A stretch of DNA of 64,000 nucleotides from Halichondria panicea. Lineage: Eukaryota; Porifera; Demospongiae; Suberitida; Halichondriidae. Numbering within the stretch: the stretch's first letter is position 1; each line of letters begins with the position of its first letter. The notes beneath the pieces were generated by a model. That model did not search any database, was not told the DNA's origin, and saw nothing but the letters and a program-made list of their open reading frames with translations. Location: contig NC_087379.1 in NCBI RefSeq assembly GCF_963675165.1, forward strand, positions 4,729,442 to 4,793,441, read 5' to 3'. Positions 21,212 through 32,852 of this stretch are shown in pieces. The translations under genes and the position numbers were made by a program.

Positions 21212-21729
21212 TCCTTCGAGCTGGCAGAAATAATGTTCTTTGTTAACTCATTTAAAAACAAAACTAATCGCTTCTGCATTACTGATTTCGTCTCAATATC
21301 CTGTTCTAACACAAGGTCATCTGACAAGCTCACCCTCCGACACACCAGATCAAGCCACAATCAACACCGTCATTTCTATTTTAACCGTCTGCCCAGACTG
21401 TGGAACTGCCTACCGGCCATTGATATGTCACTATCATCTCAATGCATAAAGACACTGATCAAGCAATTTCTATGGTCCCACTTTGTAACTCATTTCGACC
21501 CCTACAACATATGTTCCTTTCATTTTCTCTGTCCCTGCAGTAGATGCTCCACAATGCATATGATTAGTGTTCATTTGTGAATCGCTTGTTCTCTATAATC
21601 TTTCTCACACGGCAATCTGACTAGTTTCAGATTAGCCTTCAGCTGTCCACTCACTATATTGTCCTGTTTTTTTTTTGTAATCACCTGTATGTATGCTGAG
21701 AAACCATAATTATTATTATTATTATTATA
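21212..21729 (+). mobile_element. 3' end of the interrupted LINE with (ATT)n tail
   Basis: The translation resumes exactly where the LINE stopped at 12713 (ELAEIMFFVNSFKN). It reaches the C-terminal block FNRLPRLWNCLPAIDMSL ... CPCSRC, typical of jockey/CR1-like ORF2 ends. The element finishes in a short ATT microsatellite at about 21715-21728, a usual LINE tail. Confidence 0.85.
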
Positions 21730-21833
21730 AAACAGGACATGAAAGTACACTTGTTTCAACAGATTAATTGTCAAAGATCGTTCACGTGTAAATCTAAAAT
21801 CAACTATCACGGTGTTCATGATTTAGGGCCCCC

Positions 21834-21891
21834 TAGCCTCGAATCCAGGCCGATTAAAATACGTATTTTAATCGGCGTGGTCTCGAGGCTA
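21834..21891. mobile_element. Palindromic MITE, TAGCCTCGA family
   Basis: A 58-bp near-palindrome (TAGCCTCGAATCCAGGCCGA ... TCTCGAGGCTA) centred on AATACGTATT. It is flanked by AGGGCCCCC on both sides if the last A is shared. Confidence 0.75.
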
Positions 21892-22363
21892 GGGCCCCCT
21901 TAGAGTATGGGTCAATAATAGAGCTCAGCATCAAGAACCTGACTGTCAGTCTCACAGCAATCAGTGATTCTAGGAAATCGATGTACACAGCAATCAGTGA
22001 TGCCATGCAGGTATATATATAATCGATGCGCCTGCAATAAGTGATTCCTAGAAATCGATCTGCAGTGATCTCAGGAATTTGACATTCCAGCCTCGATCCT
22101 CTGGCCTCCTGTGTACAGTCTATTGGAGTTGCATACTTTTCCTAATGAACTCTTGGCCATAACCATGCATGCATTCATAATTATACATTGATGTTCTAAT
22201 CACAATAATCAGTTGTACCCTTTTATATGGTACGCTAAATTTCCAAGTCACTCATTAATACTAAATCTAGCAGCTGCCTAATTGTTTACTAAAAAAAGTT
22301 AATACTAAAACTTAATCTAGCAGCTGCCTAATCGCTTGTCTACAGTGCTGTTCTTGCTTCTTT
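21892..22363. other. Intergenic, no gene seen
   Basis: Short recurring words are present: CAGCAATCAGTGAT near 21956 and 21993, and ATCTAGCAGCTGCCTAAT near 22266 and 22314. No domain was seen in any frame. Confidence 0.5.
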
Positions 22364-22365
22364 TA

Positions 22366-23086
22366 GTTGTTTGAACACTTCGGGAAACTATTGTTCAATT
22401 TAACGCTCACACATGGACTACTTCCAAGTAAGTCAATCATCAGTGTGATTGGAGCAGTCGTTCCAGATGTAGCTATAGGGATGTTAATGGGGATGGGGAT
22501 TGCCAACCAACTTGGTTTACACGATGCACCAGCAAACACTTCGACACAAAATTGTTTTGTTGCTGCATGAGGAAACATTAAATTCTATTATACATGTGCA
22601 CTTCACATACCGCATTGCTTACATGCATGCATAACAAAAAGTTCACTTACTTTCATCAACACAAACATCAATGTCAGCCTGGACTGTGCCTGTTGGAACT
22701 TCGACTTTCACTTGTGTGCAGCCTGACGATATTCCACAGTTGATCGTAACCTTTAGAGTGTTTGCAGGAACCCAGAATAGTGATGCCTGCAGAACACTGT
22801 TTACAATTTGTCCAGGATTACCACAATCCTCGATAGTTACGGGGCCGGAATTTTGAGCAATGCTTGCTCTATCCCTTCCTCTAGGGATAGCAATTGATTC
22901 TTTGGCTTCATTGGACAAATCTTCTGCAAGAGCTTGCATTATCAGTGCTTGGGCTAGGGCTTCATTGTTGTTTCCGCTCCTCTGAATCACCTTCGCTACA
23001 TCCATCATAGATGATGCAGGTAATCCATTCACCATTTCTTGAGAGCATAAAATTATTGACACCAGGAGGAAAGCAATTATCTTCAT
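22366..23086 (-). CDS. Small secreted cysteine-containing protein, family not recognised
   Basis: Two exons (23086 to about 22648, and about 22591-22366; donor GAAA|GTAAGT, acceptor CATGCAG) give roughly 220 residues ending FPKCSNN. A clear signal peptide opens the protein (MKIIAFLLVSIILCSQEMVNG). A helical Ala-rich stretch and a basic PRGRDR site follow and may be a cleaved propeptide. The remainder has about eight cysteines (EDCGN, INCGISSGC, DVC, QFC, GASCKP, SPC, KC) and a small-residue segment PIATSGTTAPITLMIDLL. This suits a disulphide-stabilised secreted product, but I recognise no family. A TATATAAA box lies about 75 bases upstream of the ATG. Confidence 0.65.
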
Positions 23087-23162
23087 TCTTGCTGTGCTGT
23101 TGATACGAATTGGTTCTTTGGTTGTTCACGAGCTGCATATACTGCTCTCTGTTTTCAGTTCA

Positions 23163-23170
23163 TTTATATA
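23163..23170 (-). promoter_or_regulatory. TATA box of the small secreted protein gene
   Basis: Reads TATATAAA on the minus strand, about 77 bases before the start codon. The position is plausible; activity is inferred. Confidence 0.45.
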
Positions 23171-25678
23171 CAGCCTGTTGCCCTTGGTGTACATGCAGTG
23201 TGCATCATTATTTCAAAGGTTTAAACAGGATATGCATATACACATTTCAGTGATCGTAATAAATTTTTCCAGAAAGTGTTGACCTATAACAGGTATAGCA
23301 CATTCCAATGGTGAGAGTGTTGACCTACATTCCAATGGTGAGACGATATTACTTAATGACTTAGTGGAAATATTGGTTTAGCAAACACATGCAGCGTGCA
23401 TCAGGTGGTCTCAGTAATCTGAGACTACGCAATGATGATGAACGCCTACACAGATAGTTATGTAAGCAGACTATAGCTGTAAATTCATGCAATGCCATAC
23501 GCATGCGTGCATGCATGCTCAATATAAAAGTGTGTATGTTCATTTGATGTATTCTGCAGGTATATACTGAGCATGCAGGTTCACCAGCCGAGGACTTTGC
23601 TCTCTCATTTCTGGTGTGCCTGTAAGACACAACAAGATTAACATTTCTTGCTCTAACCCCTACACAGAAAGTTATGTAAACAGAAGGGATCACAACACCT
23701 GCATTGCTTGGAATGAGGTCTGCCCATACTGGGCCATGACATACAATGTCTTGCAATTAATTATACTGAGCTCAACATGCAGGACTTTGCTTTTATTTCT
23801 GGTGTCACTGTGCTTGGACTGCATGGTATAGGACACCACATGATTAACATCTCTTGCAGGCTTCTTAGATCTAATAAATATGCTCTTAAAAGGAAATGTT
23901 AGCAATTAGGGGCCACAGCATGATTAAGATAAAAAAAACAATCATGCATGCACCAGGACTTTGCTCTCTCACTGCCTGTATAAGACACCACAAGATTAAC
24001 ATTTCTTGCAGCAACGTTTAAATTATATGGGTCTCACTGATTACAAAAAGCAAGTGAATGAAAGGAGCCTTGTATATACAGTGAAGGTGTAAAATATTTA
24101 ACACTGCACCGTATACAGCATGGAATAGAATGTATTATACGTTGTACGTTGAACAGCTCGGATGTCTCCAATGATGGACAAAGAACAACACATTCTTCAA
24201 CATGAAATTGCAGTGAGGTGAATCAATGCATCATGCATGTATAATAGCATGCATGCACTAGCTGTTCATGCATGCATGGAGTTGTTGGCGAATTACAGTT
24301 TTGGCATCAATACATTAATGACTTAGTGGAAGTGGTTTTACGAACATACAGGTGGCCTAGGCAGAGTAATCTGAGACAAATGGATTAATAACTCCTATAC
24401 ACAGAAAATTATGTAAACAGAAGGGATCACAACACCTGCATTGCTGGGAATGATACTGGGCCATATAATTATTAGAAATATAATTATTGAGAACTTTGCT
24501 CTCATTTCTGGTGTGCCTGTATGGAGCAGGCCCCTCGGGCATTATGTCATCCAGTGCAATATTTGGCAATAACTAACTTGTTGCCCAATAACGTCAAACT
24601 CTTCTGATTGGTCAAATTTTTCTCTATAAATTTGAATGACATGTAGTTTTGCTGAATTCCATATAGTAAATAATTAGTTTTGCTTCCGACAACTGGGAAG
24701 TAGCCGGCCTATAAAACGGACCAATTGAGTTATTGGGTGGGATGGTGAATGTAAGTAAAAATAAGATTTCATCCACTGCATTTACACACAATACAACATG
24801 CCACATATTGCACTGCTATATACATGGTTGCTATAATTATGGTAGTGATGCAACATGCCATATACAGAGCACTGGGTTGCTTTGATCTGCCCACTCACTG
24901 GGCAACAAATGGAGTTGTGGGCGGAATTACGCACTGGTTCATCTTCATCTTTTTCAGATTTCACAGATTTCACCCTCTATAACCTGTGTGACACGTAACA
25001 ACAGATCCACAGTATAGAACAGCTCTATATAATGGGAACCCCAGTTAAATGTTGTAGTCAAGCAGGTTCACAATGATTTAGTCTAGGATGATGTAAAAAA
25101 AGCATGACTGTCTGCATGGTATTTATGGGCTGAGGATTCTAGCTTGAATTTCATTAACGCTAATACATTAATGACGTGCATGTGGAAGTCAGTATTGGTT
25201 TTGCGAACATGTGGGCATGCAGAGTAACAGTAATCTGACACCAATGATGCACATAATTATTATTAAGATTAACGCCTATATACACAATAAACAGAAGGAT
25301 CACAACATCTGGGAATCAGGCCATATACAGTGTCATTAACTAAAAATCCATACATGCATGCTTTAACAAGAATCTATGTCATTGAATGATGTGTGCATGT
25401 GTTCATTTGAACTGAGCATGCATGTATTCCAGGTATACACTGACATGAGCTCAACACGACTTTGTTCTCATTTCTGGTGTGCCTGAACTGCAGGCTTCTT
25501 ATATAATTTTATGTTTTGAAAAGGAAATGTTAGCATGCATTGCCGCATGATTAAAAAGAACTTTATGTCAATTAATGCACTAGTAAAGGTGTACAACTGC
25601 CACTGCACAGTAGACATTGATTTTATTTCCAATGTTGAACTTAAATTGCAGTGAAGTGAATGCATCATGCATGTTTTA

Positions 25679-25804
25679 CCGTATATATAGCGCGAAATTT
25701 TCATGGGGCTTAATTTTCGCTGTTTTTGCAATCCTTACACGGAAATTGTTCCTAACTGCGAAATGCTTTTAGAGGCCATTCCTCGAAAATTTCGCGCTAT
25801 ATGG
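25679..25804. mobile_element. Deleted CCGTATA-ended MITE
   Basis: The family ends (GCGCGAAATTTTC and its complement) are present, but the element is only ~126 bp, so the centre is deleted. TA lies on the right side. Confidence 0.75.
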
Positions 25805-25877
25805 TATTTGACAGTATATATACACTGTTCATGGAATTGTGGGCGGATTAACAGTTTCAGCACTGCATGGTTCACCT

Positions 25878-25964
25878 TAGCCTCGATCCCAGGCCGAGTT
25901 TTCGCTTTTATAACGGTTAGGCAAACCATTATAAAAGCGAAAACTCGGCCTGGGATCGAGGCTA
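25878..25964. mobile_element. Palindromic Mutator-like MITE with perfect 9-bp duplication
   Basis: TAGCCTCGATCCCAGGCCGA ... complement, 87 bp. GGTTCACCT flanks it at 25869-25877 and 25965-25973. The internal TTTTATAACGGTTAGG is shared with the 8680-9763 element, of which this is a deletion form. Confidence 0.88.
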
Positions 25965-26323
25965 GGTTCACCTGAAATACACAATTTCACCCTTTCTAAA
26001 ACCTGTGTGGACACGCAACCACAGTATATAGAACAGCTATAAAACAGCTCTATATATATATACCTGCATGGGTGTAGGATTCTATTCAGGAGATTAATTG
26101 TTTGAGGGGGAAGAAGAATTAGTAAGGGGTGTGGGGGGGGTCTTCCCTTGGAAAAACCTTAGCAGACTGGGGGAAGCTATATACACTGTTTGGGTTTGGA
26201 AGGCGAAGTGTTTGGGGGAGAAGTTTCTCCCCTGCTCCCCCCTCCCCCCACTGCATGGATAGAACTCTGCTGCTGGGTACCCCAGTTGTTGCAGTGAAGC
26301 ACTGGCCCGCGGCCAGTCCCTTA

Positions 26324-26518
26324 CCGTATAGCGGGTAAGTTTCGTGGGGTAAAAAATTCGTTCAACTCGAGTATTCGTGAGTAAAAATTTCGTTTAGTCT
26401 TGTGGCTGCACGGCATTCCTATGTTCGATAAGCCACGCCTACGTTAAAATTTCGTGGAGGTCAGCCTGCCCACGAAAATAACGAATATTTTACCCCACGA
26501 AAATTACCCGCTATACGG
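26324..26518. mobile_element. CCGTATAGCGGG-ended MITE with TA duplication, confirmed by an empty site
   Basis: The inverted ends CCGTATAGCGGGTAA are flanked by TA. The paralogous segments at about 27391 and 29567 read GTCCCTTATATAGGTAAGGC without the insert, which shows the precise integration point. Confidence 0.88.
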
Positions 26519-26547
26519 TATATAGGTAAGGCATGACTGTCTTAGAT

Positions 26548-26892
26548 TGGCGTGGCCCGCCTTCAAAAAGGGAGACGGGTTGCAGCCCTATCTAGCATTT
26601 CGTTCTGCTGCATCGTGTACTAACTATGAATATCATTAATATTAGCCGTGCTTCTAACCACAAAGCTCAGCTTGCTGCAGAGAGGGGAAGGGCTGGGAAG
26701 CCAACAAAAATGCATTACGTAAGGGTTATACAATCTGATTGGTGCATATGCATTCCTGAATGCAAACTGCTTACGTAATGTAGGCAGTCTGCAATCTGAT
26801 TGGTGCTGCATGTTTTTCTGCAGCAAGAACGAATGCTAGATCTAGATAGGGCTGCAACCCGGCTCCCTTTTTGGAGGCGGGCCACGCCCATC
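26548..26892. mobile_element. MITE with AGAT(T/G)GGCGTGGCCCGCC ends and 9-bp duplication
   Basis: Inverted ends of ~45 bp (GGCGTGGCCCGCC, then a GGGTTGCAGCCCTATCTAG block) border ~340 bp. TGACTGTCT is repeated on both sides. The uninterrupted paralogues near 27405 and 29585 read CATGACTGTCTGG. Confidence 0.8.
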
Positions 26893-27072
26893 TATGACTG
26901 TCTGGTGTATTTATGGGCTGAGGACTCTTTAAGTTCATTACCTTTATCGCTAACATAATGATTTAGTGGGAGTATATTGGTTTTGCGAACACATGCAGGT
27001 GGACCTAGGATGAGTAATCAGTAATCTGAGATCAATGATGCACATATTGAATGATCGCCTATATACACCATG

Positions 27073-27238
27073 CAGTGGCGTAGGAAACAATTTCTCAATG
27101 GGGAGCCGGGGCTCTGGCTTTTTTAATGGACAAAAAAGTATGGCTATCTACATAGTTAGCTTAATAAGTCATCTCTACTTAATATGCTAAAAAGATGGGT
27201 GGGCTCCAGCCCCCGAAACCCCCCTTGCTACGCCACTG
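27073..27238. mobile_element. Small TIR element with CAGTGGCGTAG ends
   Basis: Starts CAGTGGCGTAG and ends CTACGCCACTG, 166 bp, with no coding content. A target duplication could not be fixed. Confidence 0.7.
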
Positions 27239-27876
27239 TACAGAGTAAGTTTTATGTAGGGATCAAAACACCTGAATTATACTGAGAAAGAGGTCTGCCC
27301 ATACAGCGTCTTGTAATCAACTAGAAATCCATGCAATGCGACGTGCTGTCAATCACGTTAGAATCTATACATGTGTGTTTGTTCAACTGAGCCAGTCCCT
27401 TATATAGGTAAGGCATGACTGTCTGGTGTATTTATGGGCTGGGGACTCTTTAAGTTCACTGCCTTTATCGCTAACATAATGAATTTTAGTGGAAGTATAT
27501 ATTGGTTTTGCGAACGCATGCACATTCTTTAACATGAAATTGCAGTGAGGTGAATCAATGCATCATGCATGTATAATAGCATGCACTAGCTGTTCATGCA
27601 TGCATGGAGTTGTTGGCGAATTACAGTTTTGGCATCAATACATTAATGACTTAGTGGAAGTGGTTTTACGAACATGCAGGTGGCCTAGGCAGAGTATAAT
27701 CAGTAATCTGAGACCAATGGATTAATAACTCCTACACAGAAAATTATGTAAACAGAAGGGATCACAACACCTGCATTGCTGGGAATGATACTGGGCCATA
27801 ATTATAATTATTAGAAATAATTATAATTATTGAGGACTTTGCTCTCATTTCTGGTGTGCCTGTATCAAGTTTTATG

Positions 27877-29427
27877 CACTGTTAGAACTGGGGTGTAATT
27901 TTACACCCAATTATGGGTACTGCATACGCTTTAAAAACTCTACCCCTGGGGTGTAAACTGGAGCAGTTAGTTTACACCCATACAAGAGTAAACTATACCC
28001 CCAAAGAGTGTATACTACTCATCCAGGGTACTTTTTTTTCACATGCAGATATAGGTTATGAACAACTTAAAAATGTTAACAGTGACATTAATTTTAAGTG
28101 AAAAGTGACAACAGTTACTATAAACAAAACAACTATAAACAAAACAACAGTTAGAAGGAAAGACAAAATATTGTACAGTGACAATACAAAGGAAATTGAT
28201 TGTTTACGGAACAGGTCTTCTTGGTGTAACATACTGCCATGGAACTTGTAGTTAAATGAGCATTTTCGACAACAATCAACTCAGGTATAGCAAGACCGAT
28301 CACTCTTGACGATGAAGCGCCCACCTAGGCATGTGGAAAGTTCATATCATGTTATTGAAAACTATTTTCACAACATACTCACCTTGTCACTGTACCACTT
28401 CATAGGTAGTAGGGTCGCCTGGTTCCGGCCAGATTGCTTTATTCTTTCTCACATTGACATGTATACTTGCCAGTTAGTATTTACTGTAGGAAAAAGGTGG
28501 ACTTAGAAAGTAGAAGTGACCAGTGTTTACCTAATTATAGATAACTAGTTATCTGTCTGTTCCTTACCTGTCATAGAAGTACATTGTAACATCATCCACT
28601 TCATGTAATGCAGTGAACAAATCCTGTCTTGTCTCTTGTCTTTGTTCTTGTCTTTTGGAGCAGCACATGGTTTCACAGCTAATAAATCTACTGAGCATGC
28701 GCAACTAAATTCAGCCACGCCCACCACTTCAATAGCTAGCTGCAAACTTGTGCATACCGTATAGCGCGAAATTTTCGAGGCACTTATATTTCGTGGATTG
28801 GCCTCTAAAAACCATTTCGTTGCACAATGTTCGCGGAATAGCTGCTTACCGGAAGCCACGCCTTTAAATCTTTGCATGATAGCAGGTAATTCTAATTAAA
28901 GAACACTTTTTGTGGACTTAATTTTCGTGTAGAATTCTAACCCACGAAATCCACGAAAATTAAGCCCCTCGAAAATTTCGCGCTATACGGTATCTTTCAA
29001 CTAGCTTTGTAACAATGCCTTGAGATTTTTCCTTTACAAAAATACTCCAGGTGGATCTTTCGTACACCAGATGTATATACTGTAGACTTTTGGGGGGTAC
29101 TTGCTGAAGCACAGCTACACAGTTCATTGAATGTGATGAGTCTGCTTCTAGCAGTGCTATAGCACTGCTTTTACAAGAGGAAACTAACAGCATAAAGTAT
29201 AGAAAGCATAATATTATGTCCAGGTGATGAAAGACACCGACCAGAAACTAAAATGCACTGGTCAGGAAATATTGCTACAGATTACACTCTTGTGGGATTA
29301 ATTACACCCATGTTCACTATTTTACACCCCAGGGTTCACCATTTTACACCAGTACCAGATTTACACCCTATAATGGGCTGTTGTTTACACCCCTCCTTGC
29401 ATTTTTTACGCCCCAGTTTTAACAGTG
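27877..29427. mobile_element. 1.55-kb TIR element with CACTGTTA ends
   Basis: The left end CACTGTTAGAACTGGGGTGTAA and right end TTACGCCCCAGTTTTAACAGTG are inverted repeats. Many TTTACACCC words lie inside both ends. A CCGTATA MITE (28757-28990) is nested within. The host segment resumes as TGTAGGTATCAAAACACCTG, matching 27255. No transposase frame is visible. Confidence 0.75.
28757..28990. mobile_element. CCGTATAGCGCG-ended MITE with TA duplication
   Basis: About 234 bp, very similar to 5667-5890, flanked by TA on both sides and nested in the CACTGTTA element. Confidence 0.85.
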
Positions 29428-30829
29428 TGTAGGTATCAAAACACCTGAATTATACTGAGAAAGAGGTTTGCCCATACAGCGTCTTGTAATTAACTAGAAA
29501 TCCATGCAATGCGACGTGCTGTCAATCACGTTAGAATCTATACATGTGTGTTTGTTCAACTGAGCCAGTCCCTTATATATAGGTAAGGCATGACTGTCTG
29601 GTGCATGTATTTATGGGCTGGGGACTCTTTAAGTTCATTGCCTTTATCGCTAACATAATGAATTTTAGTGGAAGTATATATTGGTTTTTTGCGAACGCAT
29701 GCACATTCTTCAACATGAAATCGCAGTGAGGTGAATCAATGCATCATGCATGTATAATAGCATGCACTAGCTGTTCATGCATGCATGGAGTTGTTGGCGA
29801 ATTACAGTTTTGGCATCAATACATTAATGACTTAGTGGAAGTGGTTTTACGAACATGCAGGTGGCCTAGGCAGAGTATAATCAGTAATCTGAGACCAATG
29901 GATTAATAACTCCTACACAGAAAATTCTGTAAACAGAAGGGATCACAACACCTGCATTGCTGGGAATGATATACTGGGCCATAATTATAATTATTAGAAA
30001 TATAATTATTGAGGACTTTGCTCTCATTTCTGGTGTGCCTGTATCACTATGGAGCAGGCCCCTCGGGCATTATGTCATCCAGTGCAATATTTGGCATATT
30101 TTGCAATAACTAACTTGTTGCCCAATGACGTCAAACTCTTCTGATTGGTCAATTTTTTTCTATAAATTTGAATGACATGTAGTTTTGCTGAATTCCATAG
30201 CAAATAATTAGTTTTGCTTCCGACAACTGGGAAGTAGCCGGCCTATAAAACAGACCAATTGAGTTATTGGGTGGGATGGTGAATGTAAGTAAAAAATAAG
30301 ATTTCATCCACTGCATTTACACACAATACAACATGCCACATAATTATTGCACTGCTATAATTATATAATTATGGTAGTGATGCAACATGCCATATACAGA
30401 GATAAGGATGAGTAATCAGTATAATCTGAGATCAATGGTGCACATATTAAATGATCGCCTATATACACAGTAAACAGAAGTGGATCACAACACCTGAATT
30501 ACTGGGAAAGAGGTCTGCCAACAGCGTCTTGTAATTAACTAGCAATGCGACATGCTGTCAATCACATTAGAATCTATACATGTGTGTTCATATGAATTAA
30601 CTGAGCAAGTTTCCATGCAGGTATACTGAGCTCACAGGACTATGCTCCCATTCTGTAGCAAGATTAACAAAGGATACACACATTCGGTATAGTAGACGTT
30701 TATTGTGCTGAGCCCTAGTTCACTATAGACCACAAAAAAAGAATTCATAAAATGATGTCTACATTTACCACTGCATCGTACAGCACGGAATTGAATTTAG
30801 CAGCTCGGATGTTCTTTTCCAATGCATTG

Positions 30830-31650
30830 CTTCCTACAGTTCCAAGGTTCCTAGGTTCCTACTGTTCCATGGTTCCAAGCGTTCCAAGGTTCCTACTGTT
30901 TCATGGTTCTTATACTGTTCCATGGTTCCATGGTTCCAAGGTTCCTACTGTTCTATGGTTCCTACTGTTCCATGGTTCCATGCATGGTTCCAAGGTTCCT
31001 ACTGTTCCATGGTTCCTACTGTTCCATGGTTCCAAGCGTTCCAAGGTTCCTACTGTTTCATGGTTCTTATACTGTTCCATGGTTCCTACTGTTCTATGGT
31101 TCCTACTGTTCCATGGTTCCAAGCGTTTCAAGGTTCCTACTGTTCCATATCGTTCCTACTGGTACCAGCGTTCCATTGTTCTCTTCGTTCCACTGTTCCC
31201 TTACTTTCTTTAAACAGTATAGGAGTCACGGAATGCTTGGAACAGTAGGAACCACATAGGAACCATGGAAGGCTTGGAACTATAGAACAGTAGGAACCAC
31301 ATGGAACGCTTGGAACTATAGAACAGTAGGAACCATGGAACGCTTGGAACTATGGAACAGTAGGAACCATGGAACAGTAATAATCATGGAACGCTTGGAA
31401 CTATGGAACAGCGAACCATGGAACAGTAAGAACCATGGAACAGTAAGAATCATGGAACGCTTGGAACCACGGAACACTTGGAACCGTGGGAACTATATGG
31501 AACAGTCCATGCATGGGAACCATGGAACACTTGGTACTATAGGTGGAACAGTAGGAACCATGGAACGCTTATAGAACCATGGAATAGTATATGGGAACCG
31601 TGGAACAGTAGGAAGCTTGGAACTATAGAATAGTAGGAATTATAGAACAG
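30830..31650. repeat. Palindromic minisatellite (inverted arrays of GGTTCCTACTGTTCCAT)
   Basis: From 30830 to about 31150, units such as GGTTCCTACTGTTCCATGG repeat. From about 31220 to 31650 the reverse complement (CCATGGAACAGTAGGAACC) repeats. A ~70-bp unlike centre separates them. The arms total about 400 bp each and could form a large hairpin. The frames open through it are repeat artefacts. Confidence 0.9.
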
Positions 31651-31715
31651 TATCCTATATAGTATAATTATAGTAGGAATGCTAACTCAGCATATTTCGT
31701 GGGGTTAATGAAGTA

Positions 31716-31922
31716 CCTTATAGCGCGGAATTTTCGAGGCACTTACATTTCGTGGAAGGGGCCCTAAAAGCATTTCGTTGCACAATGTTCGTGGATATGA
31801 ATGATTGCTTATACCGGAAGCACGTTATAGCAAATTAAAGAAGTGGACTTAATTTTCGTGTAGGATTGCTAACCCACGAAATCAGGGAAAATTAAGCCCC
31901 TCGAAAATTTCGCGCTATACGG
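31716..31922. mobile_element. Diverged CCGTATA-family MITE
   Basis: Left end CCTTATAGCGCGGAATTTTC, right end AAAATTTCGCGCTATACGG, flanked by TA. Confidence 0.8.
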
Positions 31923-32189
31923 TATAAAAAAAGGCTGTTATTCAACAAATTTATTAACAAATTAAAGTTTTATACCCTCTATATACGGTACGTTGTTCGT
32001 GGAGTTTTGGACGAATATACATACGGTTATTATAATAGCTCTCTCGGTTACTGGATGCATGTTAACAAGCTATATATAGTATAGTCAGAGTTCCTTCCCT
32101 CTGCATGTATAATTATATAGGTTCAATTCCCCTCTCATATTATATGCTCCCACTTTTGTTTAAGACAAACCAAATGCCTTTGAATGATA

Positions 32190-32260
32190 GCAATATTTTT
32201 ATGCCTCGGTGTGCATGCATGCGCATGCAAGCGAGGTGTACGGTATATAGTGTATGTGTG

Positions 32261-32331
<71 letters not shown>

Positions 32332-32720
32332 TAGCTGCTCAGGATCAATGAAGTGCAAGTAAGAGTTTCTATATAGGCTTCTATAGACATGTTTTCTTGG
32401 ATTTGCAAAATAATAATGCTTGGTTCTCGAGTCATGCCTACTTGGAATGCCATTGCAACCTTTTCAGAAGAGTGCGTAGGCAAGCAAAACTTGTCCATTG
32501 AGTGTTGCTATACACTACTTAGTAAAACTTTAGCTCTGCACTAGAACGCTATATAGCTATAGGGATGTATGGAATATATATTGCACTGAAGCACGTTGGC
32601 GTAATTTATTGGTAGCTGCAAGCTGGAGTGATTAGAGAGCTGCAAAACTCTATACTGATGGAGAAGCCATTAATGTTAGACTTTTGGCATCCTTTTTAGT
32701 AACAATCACGGCATGGTAAC
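32190..32720. repeat. Dispersed repeat with (GT)n core
   Basis: Contains a long GT run (about 32262-32329), followed by CTGCTCAGGATCAATGAAGT and TCTTGGATTTGCAAAATAATAATGCTTGG. Related copies are at about 15040-15500 (+), and inverted at 36430-36720, 43210-43440 and 44906-45450. Confidence 0.75.
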
Positions 32721-32852
32721 AGGTTGATAATTTCCCACTCTTTGAGTTTCCCTGTGATTCTGCCTGCATGCATGCAGCAAAATTAATGCACAAATTTCAT
32801 CATGATATCATGCATAGTGTGTATTAGCTATAGCTATAATTATAATAGTTAG

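Larger units (their letters stand above)
23340..30690. repeat. Array of diverged segmental duplications
   Basis: A module built around GACTTAGTGGAAG ... TGGTTTTGCGAACATGCAGG ... CAGTAATCTGAGA ... AACAGAAGGGATCACAACACCTG ... TCATTTCTGGTGTGCCTGTA recurs at roughly 23340, 24310, 25170, 26955, 27640, 29820 and 30410. The 24200-24880 block has near-identical partners at 27530-27870 and 29700-30400. All modules are in the same orientation. No open frame with a domain was found, so the region appears non-coding. Confidence 0.8.

Noticed and set aside
30752-31259. Proteins of 108-153 residues rich in VPTVPWFLLFHGS
   Set aside because: They are read through the palindromic minisatellite in several frames and strands; no codon or domain signal.
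32105-32362. 85-residue frame with poly-Val-Cys
   Set aside because: It is the translation of a GT microsatellite.
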